Shown: piece after piece, positions 47,652-57,793 of the stretch
Position numbering within the stretch: position 1 is the first letter of the stretch
Layout: each line of letters opens with the position of its first letter
From: Polaromonas sp. YR568
GTDB lineage: Bacteria > Pseudomonadota > Gammaproteobacteria > Burkholderiales > Burkholderiaceae_C
Reading direction: 5' to 3'
Length of the DNA stretch: 64,000 nucleotides
Assembly (NCBI RefSeq): GCF_900116715.1
Contig: NZ_FPBM01000001.1
Span: 869,837 to 933,836 of the forward strand
Position numbers and translations under genes: made by a program
The notes under the pieces: generated by a model
Database searches by the model: none
What the model was told of the DNA's origin: nothing
What the model saw: the letters and a program-made list of their open reading frames with translations, nothing else

Positions 47652-49985
47652 TCACACCGTCAGCTCAAGCCTGACTTCGCGCGCGGCCTGCACCATATTG
47701 CCCAGCGCCGCTTCGGTCTCGGGCCAGCCGCGGGTTTTCAGGCCGCAATCCGGGTTGATCCAGAGGTTTTCCGCCGGAATCACCGCCGCCGCCTTGCGCA
47801 AGAGCCGCACCATCTCGTCCACCGTCGGCACGCGCGGCGAATGGATGTCGTACACGCCGGGGCCAATCTCATTGGGATACTTGAAGTCGCCAAAGCCGCG
47901 CAGCAGTTCCATGTCGGAGCGGCTGGTTTCAATGGTGATCACATCGGCATCCATGGCGGCAATCTCCGGCAGGATGTCGTTGAACTCCGAATAGCACATG
48001 TGGGTGTGGATCTGCGTCTCGTCGGCCACGCCGCTGGCGCTGATGCGAAAGGCGCGCGTCGCCCACTCCAGATAAGGCTTCCAGCCGGCGCGGCGCAGCG
48101 GCAAGCCTTCGCGGATGGCCGGCTCGTCGATCTGGATGATGCCAATGCCCGCGCCTTCCAGGTCCACTACCTCGTCGCGTATCGCCCAGGCGATCTGCTC
48201 GGTGGTCAGGCTGCGCGGCTGGTCGTCGCGCACAAAAGACCATTGCAGGATGGTGATGGGGCCGGTCAGCATGCCCTTCATCGGCCTCCGTGTCAGGCTT
48301 TGCGCGTAGACCGTCCAGGCCACCGTCATGGCCGCGGGGCGCGCCACATCGCCGTAAATCACAGGCGGCTTTACGCAGCGTGAGCCGTACGACTGGACCC
48401 AGCCGTTGGCAGTGAAGGCAAAGCCGTCCAGCTGCTCGCCGAAGTATTCGACCATGTCGTTGCGCTCGGCCTCGCCGTGCACCAGCACATCCAGACCCAG
48501 CTCTTCCTGCTTGCGCACGGCCAGGCGAATCTCGGCCTGCATTTTTTCGGCGTACTGCGATTTGCCGATCTCGCCGCGCTTGAAGGCTGCGCGCGCGGTG
48601 CGGATCTCGGCGGTTTGCGGGAACGAGCCTATCGAGGTTGTCGGAAACAGCGGCAGGGCAAAACGCTGGCGCTGCAACTGCTGGCGCTGGCTGAAGGGCG
48701 AAGGCCGCTGGTCGGCGCCTGCTGCGGCCTTAGCCAGCCGCGCGGCCACGGTAGCCCGGTGCACACGCGGGCTGGTGCGGCGCGCATGGGCGGCCACGCG
48801 GGCGGCGGCCAGCTCCGACTCCACAGACTTCTCATCACCCTGAAGCGCCGCTTTTAAGGTGCGCAGCTCAAACAGCTTTTCCACCGCAAAGGCAAGCCAC
48901 GATTTGAGCTCGGTATCCAGCTTGTCTTCGGCTTCCAGGCTGTAAGGCACGTGCAGCAACGAGCACGACGGCGCCAGCCACAGATCACCTTTGTGCTTCT
49001 CTGCCACGGGCCGTAGCCGCGCCAGCGCGGCATCGGGGTCTGTGCGCCAGATATTGCGGCCGTCGACAATGCCCACAGACAACACCTTGTGGCTGGGTAG
49101 CCAGTCGGCCACGCCCACCAGCTCTTCAGGTGCACGCACCGCGTCCACATGCAGGCCCGCCACCGGCAGCTGGCACGCCAGGCGCAGGTTGTCTTGCAAC
49201 GGTGAAAAGTAAGTTGCCAGCAACAGCTTGACGCCGCTGCGCGAGAGCTGCCAGTAGCTGGATTCAAAAGCCTGGCTCCATTTGGCCGGCAGGTCCAGGC
49301 CCAGGATGGGCTCGTCCATCTGTACCCATTCCACGCCCTGCGCTTTCAGGCGCGCCAGGATTTGTTCGTACACCGGCAGCAGTTTGTCCAGCAGGCTGAA
49401 GCGGTCAAAGCCGGCCGTCTTTTCTTTACCCAGCCACAAAAAGCTCAGCGGCCCGAGCAACACCGCCTTGACGGTATGGCCTGCGGATTTGGCTTGCGCG
49501 ACTTCGTCAAACAGGCGTTCGGAGGCCAGGCTGAATTCGGTGCCCGAGCCGAACTCCGGCACCAGGTAGTGGTAGTTGGTGTCAAACCACTTGGTCATCT
49601 CCAGCGCAAAGCTGCCGCCGCCCGCTGTGCCGTCCGCACAGCCGCAGTCGGCGCTGTGGGTATGGCCGTTCTGCACATTCACGCCGCGCGCCATCGCGAA
49701 ATAGCGGCTCAGCGCGGGCTCCTGCCCGGTGAAGCCAAAGCGCGCCGGCTCGCAGCCCAGCATCTGGATGTGGTTGGCCACGTGATCGTAAAAGGCAAAG
49801 TCGCCCACCGTCACAAAACCCAGGCCGGCTTCTTTTTGCACGGCCCAATGGCGCTCACGCAAAGCCGTGCCGGTAGCTTCCAGCGCAGCCAGGTCAATCT
49901 CGCCGCGCCAGTGTTTTTCGAGCGCGAATTTCAATTCCCGGTGCGCGCCCATGCGCGGAAAACCCAGGGTGTGTGTATGGACCAT
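47652..49985 (-). CDS. metE: Cobalamin-independent methionine synthase
   Basis: A 777-residue MetE. The N-terminal domain starts [20 protein letters not shown]. The catalytic C-terminal domain has [52 protein letters not shown] (zinc-ligand region) and [13 protein letters not shown]. It methylates homocysteine from methyltetrahydrofolate polyglutamate. A Gly/Ala/Arg/Gln-rich linker joins the halves. It is divergent from metR. Start 49985 matches the family; the open frame goes 17 codons further. Confidence 0.96.
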   Translation of the reverse strand: MVHTHTLGFPRMGAHRELKFALEKHWRGEIDLAALEATGTALRERHWAVQKEAGLGFVTVGDFAFYDHVANHIQMLGCEPARFGFTGQEPALSRYFAMARGVNVQNGHTHSADCGCADGTAGGGSFALEMTKWFDTNYHYLVPEFGSGTEFSLASERLFDEVAQAKSAGHTVKAVLLGPLSFLWLGKEKTAGFDRFSLLDKLLPVYEQILARLKAQGVEWVQMDEPILGLDLPAKWSQAFESSYWQLSRSGVKLLLATYFSPLQDNLRLACQLPVAGLHVDAVRAPEELVGVADWLPSHKVLSVGIVDGRNIWRTDPDAALARLRPVAEKHKGDLWLAPSCSLLHVPYSLEAEDKLDTELKSWLAFAVEKLFELRTLKAALQGDEKSVESELAAARVAAHARRTSPRVHRATVAARLAKAAAGADQRPSPFSQRQQLQRQRFALPLFPTTSIGSFPQTAEIRTARAAFKRGEIGKSQYAEKMQAEIRLAVRKQEELGLDVLVHGEAERNDMVEYFGEQLDGFAFTANGWVQSYGSRCVKPPVIYGDVARPAAMTVAWTVYAQSLTRRPMKGMLTGPITILQWSFVRDDQPRSLTTEQIAWAIRDEVVDLEGAGIGIIQIDEPAIREGLPLRRAGWKPYLEWATRAFRISASGVADETQIHTHMCYSEFNDILPEIAAMDADVITIETSRSDMELLRGFGDFKYPNEIGPGVYDIHSPRVPTVDEMVRLLRKAAAVIPAENLWINPDCGLKTRGWPETEAALGNMVQAAREVRLELTV

Positions 49986-50067
49986 GCCAGCTATCTCCCG
50001 ATACAAATCAACAAAAGAACGCAATGGTCGGCCCAATTCAACTATTATTCAAACGAAAGATATTGAC

Positions 50068-50093
50068 TTTCAACGTGAAAATAATTGATTCAC
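50068..50093. promoter_or_regulatory. Overlapping dyads in the metE-metR control region
   Basis: TTTCA-ACG-TGAAA (50068-50080) and GTGAA-N9-TTCAC (50075-50093) are two perfect 5-bp inverted repeats that share a half-site. They use the TGAA/TTCA half-sites known for MetR, though the spacings differ from the usual TGAA-N5-TTCA. The position, 83-108 nt upstream of metE and 24-49 nt upstream of metR, suits control of both. Confidence 0.45.
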
Positions 50094-50116
50094 CTCTTCA
50101 ACGGTAAGCGCCAGTC

Positions 50117-51040
50117 ATGACTCTCTCCATCCTTGAACTGCGCCACCTGCGCACCCTGACCGCCCTGCGCGACAGTGGCAGCCTGGTGCGCGCGGCGCAG
50201 TTGCTCAACCTCACGCAATCGGCGCTGTCGCACCAGGTCAAGCTGCTGGAAGAGCGCTACGCCACGCCGCTTTTTGAACGCAAATCCGTGCCGCCGCAGT
50301 TCAGCACTACCGGCCTGCGGCTGCTGGCGCTGGCCGATGCGGTGCTGCCGCAGGTCGAAGAAGCCGAGCGCGACGTGGCGCGCCTGGCCACGGGGCGATC
50401 CGGCCAGTTGCGCATCGCGGTTGAGTGCCATACCTGTTTTGACTGGCTGATGCCGGCGATGGACGCCTTTCGCACGCGCTGGCCCGAGGTAGAGCTGGAC
50501 ATCGTCTCGGGCTTTCACCCCGACCCGATCGCGCTGGTGCTGCAAGACCGTGCCGACATCGCTGTCGTGTCGGAAGCCGATGCCGATGAAGCGGTGAACT
50601 TTCACCCGCTGTTCCGGTTTGAAATCATGGCGCTGCTGGCCAACGACCACGCGCTGACGGCCAAGACGCACCTCACGGCCAAAGACTTCGCCGACCAAAC
50701 GCTCATCACCTACCCCGTGCCCGACGAAATGCTGGACGTGGTGCGCCAGGTGCTGGAGCCGGCCGGCGTGCGGCCCGCGCGCCGCACCACCGAGCTGACG
50801 ATTGCCATGCTGCAACTGGTGGCCAGCGGGCGCGGCGTCGCCACGCTGCCCAAATGGGCGGTGCAAAGCTACCTAGATCGGGGTTACGTCACAGCGCGGC
50901 CGGTGGGCAAGAAGGGGCTAACGGGCCGCCTGTATGTGGCCTGCACCGAGACCACCTCGGCCCGCCCCTGGCTGGCCGACTTTGTGGCAATTACGCGCGA
51001 GAGCTGCTTTCTCACGCTCAGTGAGATCGAGCTTTTATAA
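50117..51040 (+). CDS. metR: LysR-family regulator MetR
   Basis: A 307-residue LysR-type activator. The HTH is LVRAAQLLNLTQSALSHQVK, with wing LFERKSVPPQFSTTGLRLL, and the effector domain starts GQLRIAVECHTCFDWLMPAM, the segment typical of MetR. It would activate metE with homocysteine as co-inducer, consistent with its divergent position. It converges on the SirB1-like gene 7 nt away. Confidence 0.93.
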   Translation: MTLSILELRHLRTLTALRDSGSLVRAAQLLNLTQSALSHQVKLLEERYATPLFERKSVPPQFSTTGLRLLALADAVLPQVEEAERDVARLATGRSGQLRIAVECHTCFDWLMPAMDAFRTRWPEVELDIVSGFHPDPIALVLQDRADIAVVSEADADEAVNFHPLFRFEIMALLANDHALTAKTHLTAKDFADQTLITYPVPDEMLDVVRQVLEPAGVRPARRTTELTIAMLQLVASGRGVATLPKWAVQSYLDRGYVTARPVGKKGLTGRLYVACTETTSARPWLADFVAITRESCFLTLSEIELL

Positions 51041-51047
51041 AGCCAGG

Positions 51048-51899
51048 TCAGTGCCGGCTTTGGCGCAGTTGCGCCAGCCGCTCGGCCATAGCGTCGATGT
51101 CGAGCGCATCTTCAGCGTTGGCCAGATAGATCTCGAGGTCAGCCATCGCACGCTCGGGCTCACCATGTGCGGCCCAGGCCAGGCCGCGGTCACGGTATTC
51201 CGTCCAGGCTTCGGGTTGCAACACGATGAGCCGGTCTTGCACAGGGATCAGGCGCTGCCAGTCTTCCTGCGTTTTGTGGATTTCCTTCAGGTTGCGCAGC
51301 ATGCGGTTGATGATTTCACGCGGCGCCGCCGACTGCAAATACAAACCCATGGGCACTTCGAACTCTTCTTCACCGCTGCTGCGCTGGCGGAAGGGTTCGA
51401 GCCGCTCGGACAGCTCTTCGCGGCTCAAAGATTGGCCGCTGAATGGGTCGATCACCACCTGGCCCTTGGGCAGGTTGACCTTGACCATGAAGTGGCCCGG
51501 AAACGCGACGCCGCGCGCGTTGAGCCCAAGCCCCAGGGCCAGCTCCAGCCACAGCACGGCCAGCGTGATCGGGATGCCGCGGCGCGTGCGCAGCACGGCG
51601 TTCAGGTAGCTGTTGTCGGGGTCGTAGTAGTCGTTGACGTTGCCGCCGAAGTTCAGGTCGTGAAAGAAGAACTGGTTGAGCGCCCGCAGGCGCTGCAGCG
51701 CGGGGGCATCGGCCGGCAGGCGGCGCTTCAGGCGGGCCAGCAGCTGGTCTACATCGCCCAGCACCTGCTGCACATCCAGGTCGGGGTATTCGTCCTGCGC
51801 CAGGCTGACGGCGGCTTCCAGCAGGGGGAAATGTTCGTCGCTTTCCACCAGGCTGGAAAAGTACTGCAACGGTGACGGCACGGTCAGATTTAATTGCAT
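51048..51899 (-). CDS. SirB1/transglutaminase-like protein with TPR region
   Basis: A 283-residue SirB1-family protein: LRALNQFFFHDLNFGGNVND, DPDNSYLNAVLRTRRGIPIT, and ARGVAFPGHFMVKV with FSGQSLSREEL form the transglutaminase-like core. A C-terminal TPR-like part follows (EAWTEYRDRGLAWAAHGEPE). Molecular function is not well established. It lies 87 nt downstream of murJ on the same strand. Confidence 0.87.
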   Translation of the reverse strand: MQLNLTVPSPLQYFSSLVESDEHFPLLEAAVSLAQDEYPDLDVQQVLGDVDQLLARLKRRLPADAPALQRLRALNQFFFHDLNFGGNVNDYYDPDNSYLNAVLRTRRGIPITLAVLWLELALGLGLNARGVAFPGHFMVKVNLPKGQVVIDPFSGQSLSREELSERLEPFRQRSSGEEEFEVPMGLYLQSAAPREIINRMLRNLKEIHKTQEDWQRLIPVQDRLIVLQPEAWTEYRDRGLAWAAHGEPERAMADLEIYLANAEDALDIDAMAERLAQLRQSRH

Positions 51900-51986
51900 G
51901 ACGCTACTTTCTCATAAACCGGCGAAAAAAGGGAATCAAGGAATGCCCTTGATGAGTCTGAAAAAAGCCACAAACATCACGGTCAC

Positions 51987-53552
51987 TCAATGTTTCAGAA
52001 GCTTTTTGACCTTTAAACCCGATACCCAAAGCGCTACGAAATAAAGAGCAGCCGATACAAGCAAAACAAGGGCCAGGAGCCCGATTCTTTCAAGAGAATG
52101 GCCTTTGAGGCCAATCCAGTTCACGGCACCAGCAGACCACAGCAAAAACACCGCCAGCAAGGCGCTGGCCGCCAGCACCTGCAGCGTGAACACGCCCCAG
52201 CCGGGTGCGGGTGTGTAACTGCCGCGGCGTTTGAGCCCTATCAACAACCACAGCGCATTGATGAGAGCGCCAATGCCGATGGCCAGGGCCAGGCCGGCAT
52301 GTTGCAGGAAAGGCACGAAGGCCAGATTGAGCAACTGCGTTACAACCAGCACCGCCACGGCGATACGCACCGGGGTCTTGATGTCCTGGCTGGCGTAAAA
52401 GCCCGGCGCCAGCACCTTGATAGCCACCAGCCCGAGCAGGCCCGCACCGTAGCCCATGAGCGCGGTGGTGGTCTGCTGCACATCGCGGTCGGTGAAGGCG
52501 CCGTAGTGATAAAGCGTCGCTACCAGCGGCTGGGCGAAGGTGAGCAGCGCCACGCCGCAAGGCACAGCCAGCAGTACGACCAGGCGCAGGCCCCAGTCCA
52601 GCATGGCCGAGTATTTGGCGGCATCGCCGGCGGCCTTGGCGGCCGAAAGCTGCGGCATCAGCACCACGCCGATGGCCACGCCCAGCATGGCAGTCGGGAA
52701 TTCCATCAGCCGGTCGGCATAGGTGAGCCAGCTGACGCTGCCGGGGGTGAGGTGCGAGGCGATCTGGGTGTTGATCAGCAGTGAAATCTGCGCCACGCTG
52801 ACGCCCAGCAAGGCCGGCACCATCAACTTGGCGATGTTTTGGGAGGCCGGATCGGCCCAGGCGGCCTTGATGCTGCTCCAGCGCAGGCCGATGCGCGGCA
52901 GCAAGCCCAGCCGGAACAGCGCAGGCACCTGCACCGCCAATTGCAAAATGCCGCCCAGCATGACGCCGGCGCCCAGTGCATAAACCGGCTCGATGCCCTG
53001 CGTCTTGAACCAGGGCGCACCCAGCCAGGCCGCCAGAATCATGGAAATATTGAGCAGCACCGGCGTGGCGGCCGGTACCGCAAAGCGCCGCCAGGTGTTG
53101 AGCACGCCCGAAGACAGCGCGACAAGCGACATAAAGCCGATGTAAGGGAACATCCAGCGCGTCATGAAGACGGCGGCCTCAAAGCCGCGCGGCTCCTGCT
53201 TCAGCCCGCTGGCCATGGCCCAGACCAGCACCGGCGCCGCCGCCACCCCGGCCACGCAGGTCAGCAGCAGCGCCCAGGCCAGCAGCGTGGCCACCCGGTC
53301 AATCAGGAGTTTGGTCTGCTCGTCCCCGTTTTGCGCCTTGCTGGCCGCCAGCACCGGCACAAACGCCTGGCTGAAAGCCCCCTCGGCAAACAGCCGCCGG
53401 AACAGGTTGGGAATACGAAACGCCACATTGAAGGCATCCGTCATGGCGCTGGCGCCAAAAGTCGATGCAATCAGCAGTTCCCGCACCAAACCGGTGATCC
53501 GGGAGACTAAGGTCAGAAGGGAGACGGTGGAGGCGGCTTTGAATAGTGACAC
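51987..53552 (-). CDS. murJ: Lipid II flippase MurJ
   Basis: A 521-residue MOP-superfamily membrane protein with about 14 hydrophobic segments: STVSLLTLVSRITGLVRELL, ASTFGASAMTDAFNVAFRIP, NLFRRLFAEGAFSQAFVPVL and APGFYASQDIKTPVRIA are typical. It flips lipid II across the inner membrane for peptidoglycan assembly. Divergent from rpsT, a conserved arrangement in betaproteobacteria. Confidence 0.95.
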   Translation of the reverse strand: MSLFKAASTVSLLTLVSRITGLVRELLIASTFGASAMTDAFNVAFRIPNLFRRLFAEGAFSQAFVPVLAASKAQNGDEQTKLLIDRVATLLAWALLLTCVAGVAAAPVLVWAMASGLKQEPRGFEAAVFMTRWMFPYIGFMSLVALSSGVLNTWRRFAVPAATPVLLNISMILAAWLGAPWFKTQGIEPVYALGAGVMLGGILQLAVQVPALFRLGLLPRIGLRWSSIKAAWADPASQNIAKLMVPALLGVSVAQISLLINTQIASHLTPGSVSWLTYADRLMEFPTAMLGVAIGVVLMPQLSAAKAAGDAAKYSAMLDWGLRLVVLLAVPCGVALLTFAQPLVATLYHYGAFTDRDVQQTTTALMGYGAGLLGLVAIKVLAPGFYASQDIKTPVRIAVAVLVVTQLLNLAFVPFLQHAGLALAIGIGALINALWLLIGLKRRGSYTPAPGWGVFTLQVLAASALLAVFLLWSAGAVNWIGLKGHSLERIGLLALVLLVSAALYFVALWVSGLKVKKLLKH

Positions 53553-53572
53553 AAAGCGAGTTTAGCCCCCAC

Positions 53573-53650
53573 GGTCGTTCACTTCGTGTAACTCCCTGCC
53601 CCCGAGGGGGCCGCCCGCCTGCGGCCCGGCAAAGCCGGTTCCGCGGCTCA
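53573..53650 (+). repeat. GC-rich hairpin repeat between murJ and rpsT
   Basis: A compact run of short hairpins: GCCCCC-GA-GGGGGC, and CCGGC-AAA-GCCGG followed by CCGCGG. It lies between divergent genes and is not coding. I recall similar GC-rich intergenic blocks being common in comamonad genomes; copy number must be checked. Confidence 0.5.
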
Positions 53651-53711
53651 TGCTGGCTTTTAAGTCCACAGGGGCCAAAACCAGTATTTCGCCCTGCAGC
53701 CTAGGCCGTCG

Positions 53712-53717
53712 TATAAT
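53712..53717 (+). promoter_or_regulatory. -10 element of the rpsT promoter
   Basis: A perfect TATAAT lies 57 nt upstream of the rpsT start codon. The -35 position (about 53689) is poor, as in many strong ribosomal-protein promoters that rely on other contacts. Confidence 0.6.
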
Positions 53718-53773
53718 CTATGGCTTTGCTGCAACATCCACAGACTCCTCCCCAGGATTAAAGGAATACTTAT

Positions 53774-54085
53774 ATGGCTACCGCCAAACCCAAGAAAAAG
53801 AACCCCCGCCTCGCGTCGGGCCGCAAACGCGTCCGCCAGGACGTCAAACTCAACGCTGCGAACACCTCGCTGCGCTCCAAATACCGCACCGCTGTGAAAA
53901 ACGTCGAAAAAGCCGTTGCAGCCGGTGACAAAGACAAAGCCAAGGACCTGTTCGCCAAGGCCCAAAGCATTGTGGACACGGTTGCCGACAAGGGCATCTT
54001 CCACAAGAACAAGGCAGCGCGCGACAAGAGCCGCCTGTCCGCCAAGGTGAAAGCCCTGGCACTGGCCCCCGCAAAGGCCGCCTAA
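53774..54085 (+). CDS. rpsT: 30S ribosomal protein S20
   Basis: A 103-residue very basic protein: [35 protein letters not shown] and [20 protein letters not shown] match S20, with a slightly longer Ala-rich C-terminus (LALAPAKAA). It binds 16S rRNA early in assembly. A strong stem-loop with T-run follows at 54170. Confidence 0.97.
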   Translation: MATAKPKKKNPRLASGRKRVRQDVKLNAANTSLRSKYRTAVKNVEKAVAAGDKDKAKDLFAKAQSIVDTVADKGIFHKNKAARDKSRLSAKVKALALAPAKAA

Positions 54086-54169
54086 GCAATTAGGCAAATC
54101 GCCCGGACGGCATCTTTCTCATGAAAATACCGTCCGCCGTTTTGTAGGGTGCGCTGCAGCAAAGCAAAA

Positions 54170-54193
54170 AAGCCGTCGAAAGACGGCTTTTTT
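54170..54193. terminator. Bidirectional intrinsic terminator between rpsT and the DUF3579 gene
   Basis: AAGCCGTC-GAAA-GACGGCTT is a perfect 8-bp stem with a GAAA tetraloop, preceded by an A-run and followed by TTTT. It can work for rpsT rightward and for the convergent DUF3579 gene leftward. Confidence 0.9.
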
Positions 54194-54211
54194 GTTGGCG
54201 CTTCAAAAATC

Positions 54212-54532
54212 TCAGTCTTTGCGCGGTGTGTCCGGAATGAGGCAGGCTTCGGCGAGCTGCAGATCGTTGTCTTTGGCGAAGTTAATCGCGAAGTCCCAGG
54301 CCATGGGCTCGGCCTCACGCAACTCCGCGTTGACGACCACACATTTGACGCCGTTGATGACGGTGGGCACGCACCAGGGGGAATAAGTGAGGTGGCTGCC
54401 GGGCTGGGGGCCGCCGGGGCGGAAATGGCTCATCACACCGCACAGCCTGTCGGCCCAGTCGCTGGGCCGGAAGGTTTTGCCGTCGCGGGTAATACCCTGA
54501 ATGAAGACTTCTTTGGCGGAGTTGGAGACCAT
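54212..54532 (-). CDS. DUF3579 family protein
   Basis: A 106-residue protein of the betaproteobacterial DUF3579 family: KEVFIQGITRDGKTFRPSDW, ADRLCGVMSHFRP, YSPWCVPTVINGVKCVVV and PMAWDFAINFAKDNDLQ. No role is established. The family usually starts near MVSNSAKEVFIQ, so 54532 is used; a start at 54646 would add 38 residues of unrelated look. It is conserved between rpsT and argF in Burkholderiales. Confidence 0.85.
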   Translation of the reverse strand: MVSNSAKEVFIQGITRDGKTFRPSDWADRLCGVMSHFRPGGPQPGSHLTYSPWCVPTVINGVKCVVVNAELREAEPMAWDFAINFAKDNDLQLAEACLIPDTPRKD

Positions 54533-54803
54533 CGGATGGAGGGTTTTTGCGGCGCCTGACGTGGGAAAGGGATCGTATTCACCCCATGCTGCACCGCACA
54601 ACGATTCTATCTTATTTGTGACTCTTATATAAGACTTGACGCCCAATTTTCAACAAGTGGCGGCCCGGGGCGCCCTCATTGCAGTGATGCAGGAACGTCA
54701 CAAAAGCCCGCAAACTCTGCGCCTAGAATCGCTTCAGGCCCGCTTTATTTCTCGCGGGCCTGCGATTTTCAGCCCTGTTACATCCCTTGTTCCGGAGTTC
54801 TCC

Positions 54804-56021
54804 ATGACCGCAGCCCTGCCCAAGCACATCGAAGCCGCCTCCCCTCACGTGATGAACACCTATGGCCGCCTGCCCATCGCGCTGGACCACGGCCAGGGCT
54901 GCCGCGTCTGGGATGTCAACGGCAAGGCTTACCTTGATGCGCTGGGCGGCATCGCCGTCAATACCCTGGGCCACAACCACCCAAAGCTGGTGCCGGCCCT
55001 GCAAGAGCAGATCAGCAAGATCATCCACAGCTCCAATTACTACCATGTGCCGCTGCAGGAAACCCTGGCCGCCAGGCTGGTGGAGCTGTCGGGCCTGGAA
55101 AACGTGTTTTTCTGCTCCACCGGGCTCGAAGCCAACGAAGCCGCGCTCAAGCTGGCGCGCAAGTTCGGCCACGACAAAGGCATTGAGCGCCCGGAAATCG
55201 TCGTCTACGAAAAAGCCTTCCACGGCCGCAGCATCGCCACCCTGAGCGCCACCGGCAACCCCAAAGTGCAAGCCGGCTTCGGCCCGCTGGTCGAGGGCTT
55301 TATCCGCGTGCCGCTCAACAACATCGACGCGCTGAAAGCCGCCACGGCCGGCAACCCCAATGTGGTCGCCGTATTTTTTGAAGCCATCCAGGGCGAAGGC
55401 GGCATCAACAGCATGAAGGACGAGTACCTGCGCGAAGTGCGGGCGCTGTGCGACGAACGCGACTGGCTGCTGATGATCGACGAAGTGCAGTGCGGCATGG
55501 GCCGCACCGGCAAATGGTTTGCCCACCAATGGTCGGGCATCAAACCCGACGTGATGCCCCTGGCCAAGGGCCTGGGCTCGGGCGTGCCGATTGGCGCAGT
55601 GGTGGCAGGCCCCAAGGCCGCCCACATCTTTGGCCCCGGCAACCATGGCACCACCTTTGGCGGCAACCCGCTGGCCATGCGCGCCGGTGTAGAGACCCTG
55701 CGCATCATGGAAGAAGAAGGCCTATTGGCCAACGCTGTGAAGGTGGGCGACCACTTGCGCGCGGCGCTGGCCCGTGAGCTGGCCGGCGTCAAGGGCCTGA
55801 AAGAAATCCGCGGCCGCGGCCTGATGCTGGGCATTGAGCTGACGGTGCCTTGCGGTGAGCTGCTCGCCCGCGCCGCCGAAAACGGCCTGCTGCTGAGCGT
55901 AACCGCCGACACCGTGATCCGTATGGTGCCTTCGCTCATCATGACAACGGCCGAGGCCGACGAAGCGGTGGCCATCCTGGTTCCGCTGATCAAGCAGCTT
56001 TTGAAAGAGAAAAACGCGTGA
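54804..56021 (+). CDS. argD: Acetylornithine aminotransferase (class III PLP)
   Basis: A 405-residue class III aminotransferase: HVMNTYGRLPIALDHGQGCR at the start, STGLEANEAALKLARKFG, LMIDEVQCGMGRTGKWFA, and PLAKGLGSGVPIGAVVAGP with the PLP Lys. It makes N-acetylornithine for arginine synthesis. Start 54804 (MTAALPKHIE) is set by family alignment; TAGAAT at 54724-54729 is a likely -10. The stop overlaps argF (GTGA). Confidence 0.9.
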   Translation: MTAALPKHIEAASPHVMNTYGRLPIALDHGQGCRVWDVNGKAYLDALGGIAVNTLGHNHPKLVPALQEQISKIIHSSNYYHVPLQETLAARLVELSGLENVFFCSTGLEANEAALKLARKFGHDKGIERPEIVVYEKAFHGRSIATLSATGNPKVQAGFGPLVEGFIRVPLNNIDALKAATAGNPNVVAVFFEAIQGEGGINSMKDEYLREVRALCDERDWLLMIDEVQCGMGRTGKWFAHQWSGIKPDVMPLAKGLGSGVPIGAVVAGPKAAHIFGPGNHGTTFGGNPLAMRAGVETLRIMEEEGLLANAVKVGDHLRAALARELAGVKGLKEIRGRGLMLGIELTVPCGELLARAAENGLLLSVTADTVIRMVPSLIMTTAEADEAVAILVPLIKQLLKEKNA

Positions 56022-56965
56022 CCACTGTGATCCCCTCCACGCCCGCGCCGGTGCGGCATTACCTGCAGTTCAGCGACCTGAATGCGGCCGAATACGCCTA
56101 CCTGTTCGAGCGCGCCGCCATCATCAAGAAGAAGTTCAAGACCTACGAAAAACACCAGCCGCTGGTCGACCGCACACTGGCGATGATTTTCGAAAAAGCC
56201 TCGACACGCACGCGTGTGAGCTTTGAAGCCGGCATGTACCAGCTGGGCGGCAGCGTGGTGCACCTGACCACCGGCGACAGCCAGCTGGGCCGGGCCGAAC
56301 CAATTGAAGACAGCGCCAAGGTCATCAGCCGCATGGTCGACCTGGTGATGATCCGCACTTTTGAGCAGACCAAGATAGACCGCTTCGCCGAGCATTCGCG
56401 CGTGCCCGTCATCAACGGCCTGACGAATGAATTCCACCCCTGCCAGATCCTGGCCGACATCTTCACCTACATCGAGCACCGCGGCTCCATCAAGGGCAAG
56501 ACGGTGGCTTGGGTGGGCGACGGCAACAACATGGCCAACACCTGGCTGCAGGCCAGCGAGATCCTCGGCTTCAAGGTACATGTGAGCACACCGGGCGGCT
56601 ACGAGGTCGATCAGTCCATCGCCGGCATCCGCTCCGCCGACAGCTACAAGGTCTTCAAGGACCCGATGCAGGCCTGCGCCGGCGCCGACCTGGTCACCAC
56701 CGATGTGTGGACCAGCATGGGCTATGAAGCCGAAAACGAAGCGCGCAAAAAAGCCTTTGCCGACTGGTGCGTGGACACGGAGATGATGGCCGCCGCCAAG
56801 CCCGACGCCCTCTTTATGCACTGCCTGCCAGCACACCGTGGCGAGGAAGTCGAAGCCGATGTGATCGACGGCCCGCAATCCGTTGTCTGGGATGAAGCAG
56901 AGAACAGGATGCACGCGCAAAAGGCGCTCATGGAGTTCCTGTTGCTGGGTCAATTGACCAGCTGA
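56018..56965 (+). CDS. argF: Ornithine carbamoyltransferase
   Basis: A 315-residue OTCase: FEKASTRTRVSFEAGMYQLG (carbamoyl-phosphate STRT motif), NEFHPCQILADI (HPxQ), WVGDGNNMANTWLQA and FMHCLPAHRGEEV (ornithine-site HCLP). It makes citrulline from ornithine. It starts with GTG overlapping the argD stop, so the two are coupled. It is followed after 8 nt by an HD-domain gene. Confidence 0.96.
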   Translation: MTTVIPSTPAPVRHYLQFSDLNAAEYAYLFERAAIIKKKFKTYEKHQPLVDRTLAMIFEKASTRTRVSFEAGMYQLGGSVVHLTTGDSQLGRAEPIEDSAKVISRMVDLVMIRTFEQTKIDRFAEHSRVPVINGLTNEFHPCQILADIFTYIEHRGSIKGKTVAWVGDGNNMANTWLQASEILGFKVHVSTPGGYEVDQSIAGIRSADSYKVFKDPMQACAGADLVTTDVWTSMGYEAENEARKKAFADWCVDTEMMAAAKPDALFMHCLPAHRGEEVEADVIDGPQSVVWDEAENRMHAQKALMEFLLLGQLTS

Positions 56966-56973
56966 TCCCGCAC

Positions 56974-57633
56974 ATGTGGTTCGCCCCGGCTCACCACGAA
57001 GAACTGCTCGCTCGCTGGGACGCCCTAGGCGCGCACCTCCGTCAAAGCGGCGGCGCCTGGAGCCGCGAAGGCAAGCGCCTGATTCGCAGCTGGGGCCGCT
57101 GGCCGCGTCGTTATCACAACACGCCGCACCTGCTGGCCTGCCTGCGCCACCTCGACGAAGTGCGCGGCCAGTTGGACGATGCCGTCGCTGTTGAACTCGC
57201 GCTCTGGTTTCACGATGCCATCTACTGGCCCTGGCGGCCGCTCAATGAAGAAAAGAGCGCGCTCTGGGCCGAAAACTTTCTTCGCACGGCCGGCCTGAAC
57301 CCCACACTGATCACAGCGATCAGCCGCCACATTCTGGACACCCGCCACCAGGCAGTGCCTTCACCCGGCGACGCCCAATGGGTGGTCGACATCGACCTCG
57401 CCATCCTGGGGCAGCGCGAATCGGTTTACCGGCAGTTTGAACGCGACGTTCGCAGCGAGTACCGCTGGGTGCGCTGGCCGCGCTACATCAAAGGGCGCAG
57501 TGCGGTGCTGCAGTCATTTCTGGACCGTCCCCGCATCTACAGCACCCCCTGGTTTTCTGAGCGCTACGAGGCCGGCGCCCGAAACAACCTTCAGGCCGCG
57601 CTGGCCGCACTGTCGCGCAACCAGCTCTACTGA
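56974..57633 (+). CDS. Predicted metal-dependent HD-superfamily phosphohydrolase
   Basis: A 219-residue protein of the COG4339-type HD family: RYHNTPHLLACLRHLDEV (first His), LALWFHDAIYWPWRPLNEEK (HD pair) and ISRHILDTRHQA (last His) keep the metal ligands. WVVDIDLAILGQ and FERDVRSEYRWV follow. Substrate is unknown. It begins 8 nt after argF and is probably co-transcribed with it. Confidence 0.85.
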   Translation: MWFAPAHHEELLARWDALGAHLRQSGGAWSREGKRLIRSWGRWPRRYHNTPHLLACLRHLDEVRGQLDDAVAVELALWFHDAIYWPWRPLNEEKSALWAENFLRTAGLNPTLITAISRHILDTRHQAVPSPGDAQWVVDIDLAILGQRESVYRQFERDVRSEYRWVRWPRYIKGRSAVLQSFLDRPRIYSTPWFSERYEAGARNNLQAALAALSRNQLY

Positions 57634-57793
57634 CTGACGGCACCGCCGCCCAGCGGAGCTATCGGCGCCGCCAATGGCACGAAACCTGCATTCCACACTT
57701 CGACGGTGCTCACAACAACAGGATTCAAAGCCGCTCAACCAAAGCTGAGCCAGCAAGGGTAAATCCGCGAATTGAATTCTGCGCCGGTGAGTA

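Noticed and set aside
54533..54646. N-terminal extension of the DUF3579 protein
   Set aside because: The 38 added residues do not look like the family, and the conserved part starts at the internal ATG; kept only as an alternative start.
55205..56953. Long minus-strand frame (582 codons) over argD and argF
   Set aside because: It spans two coupled arginine genes with full catalytic motifs; no domain in the antisense product.
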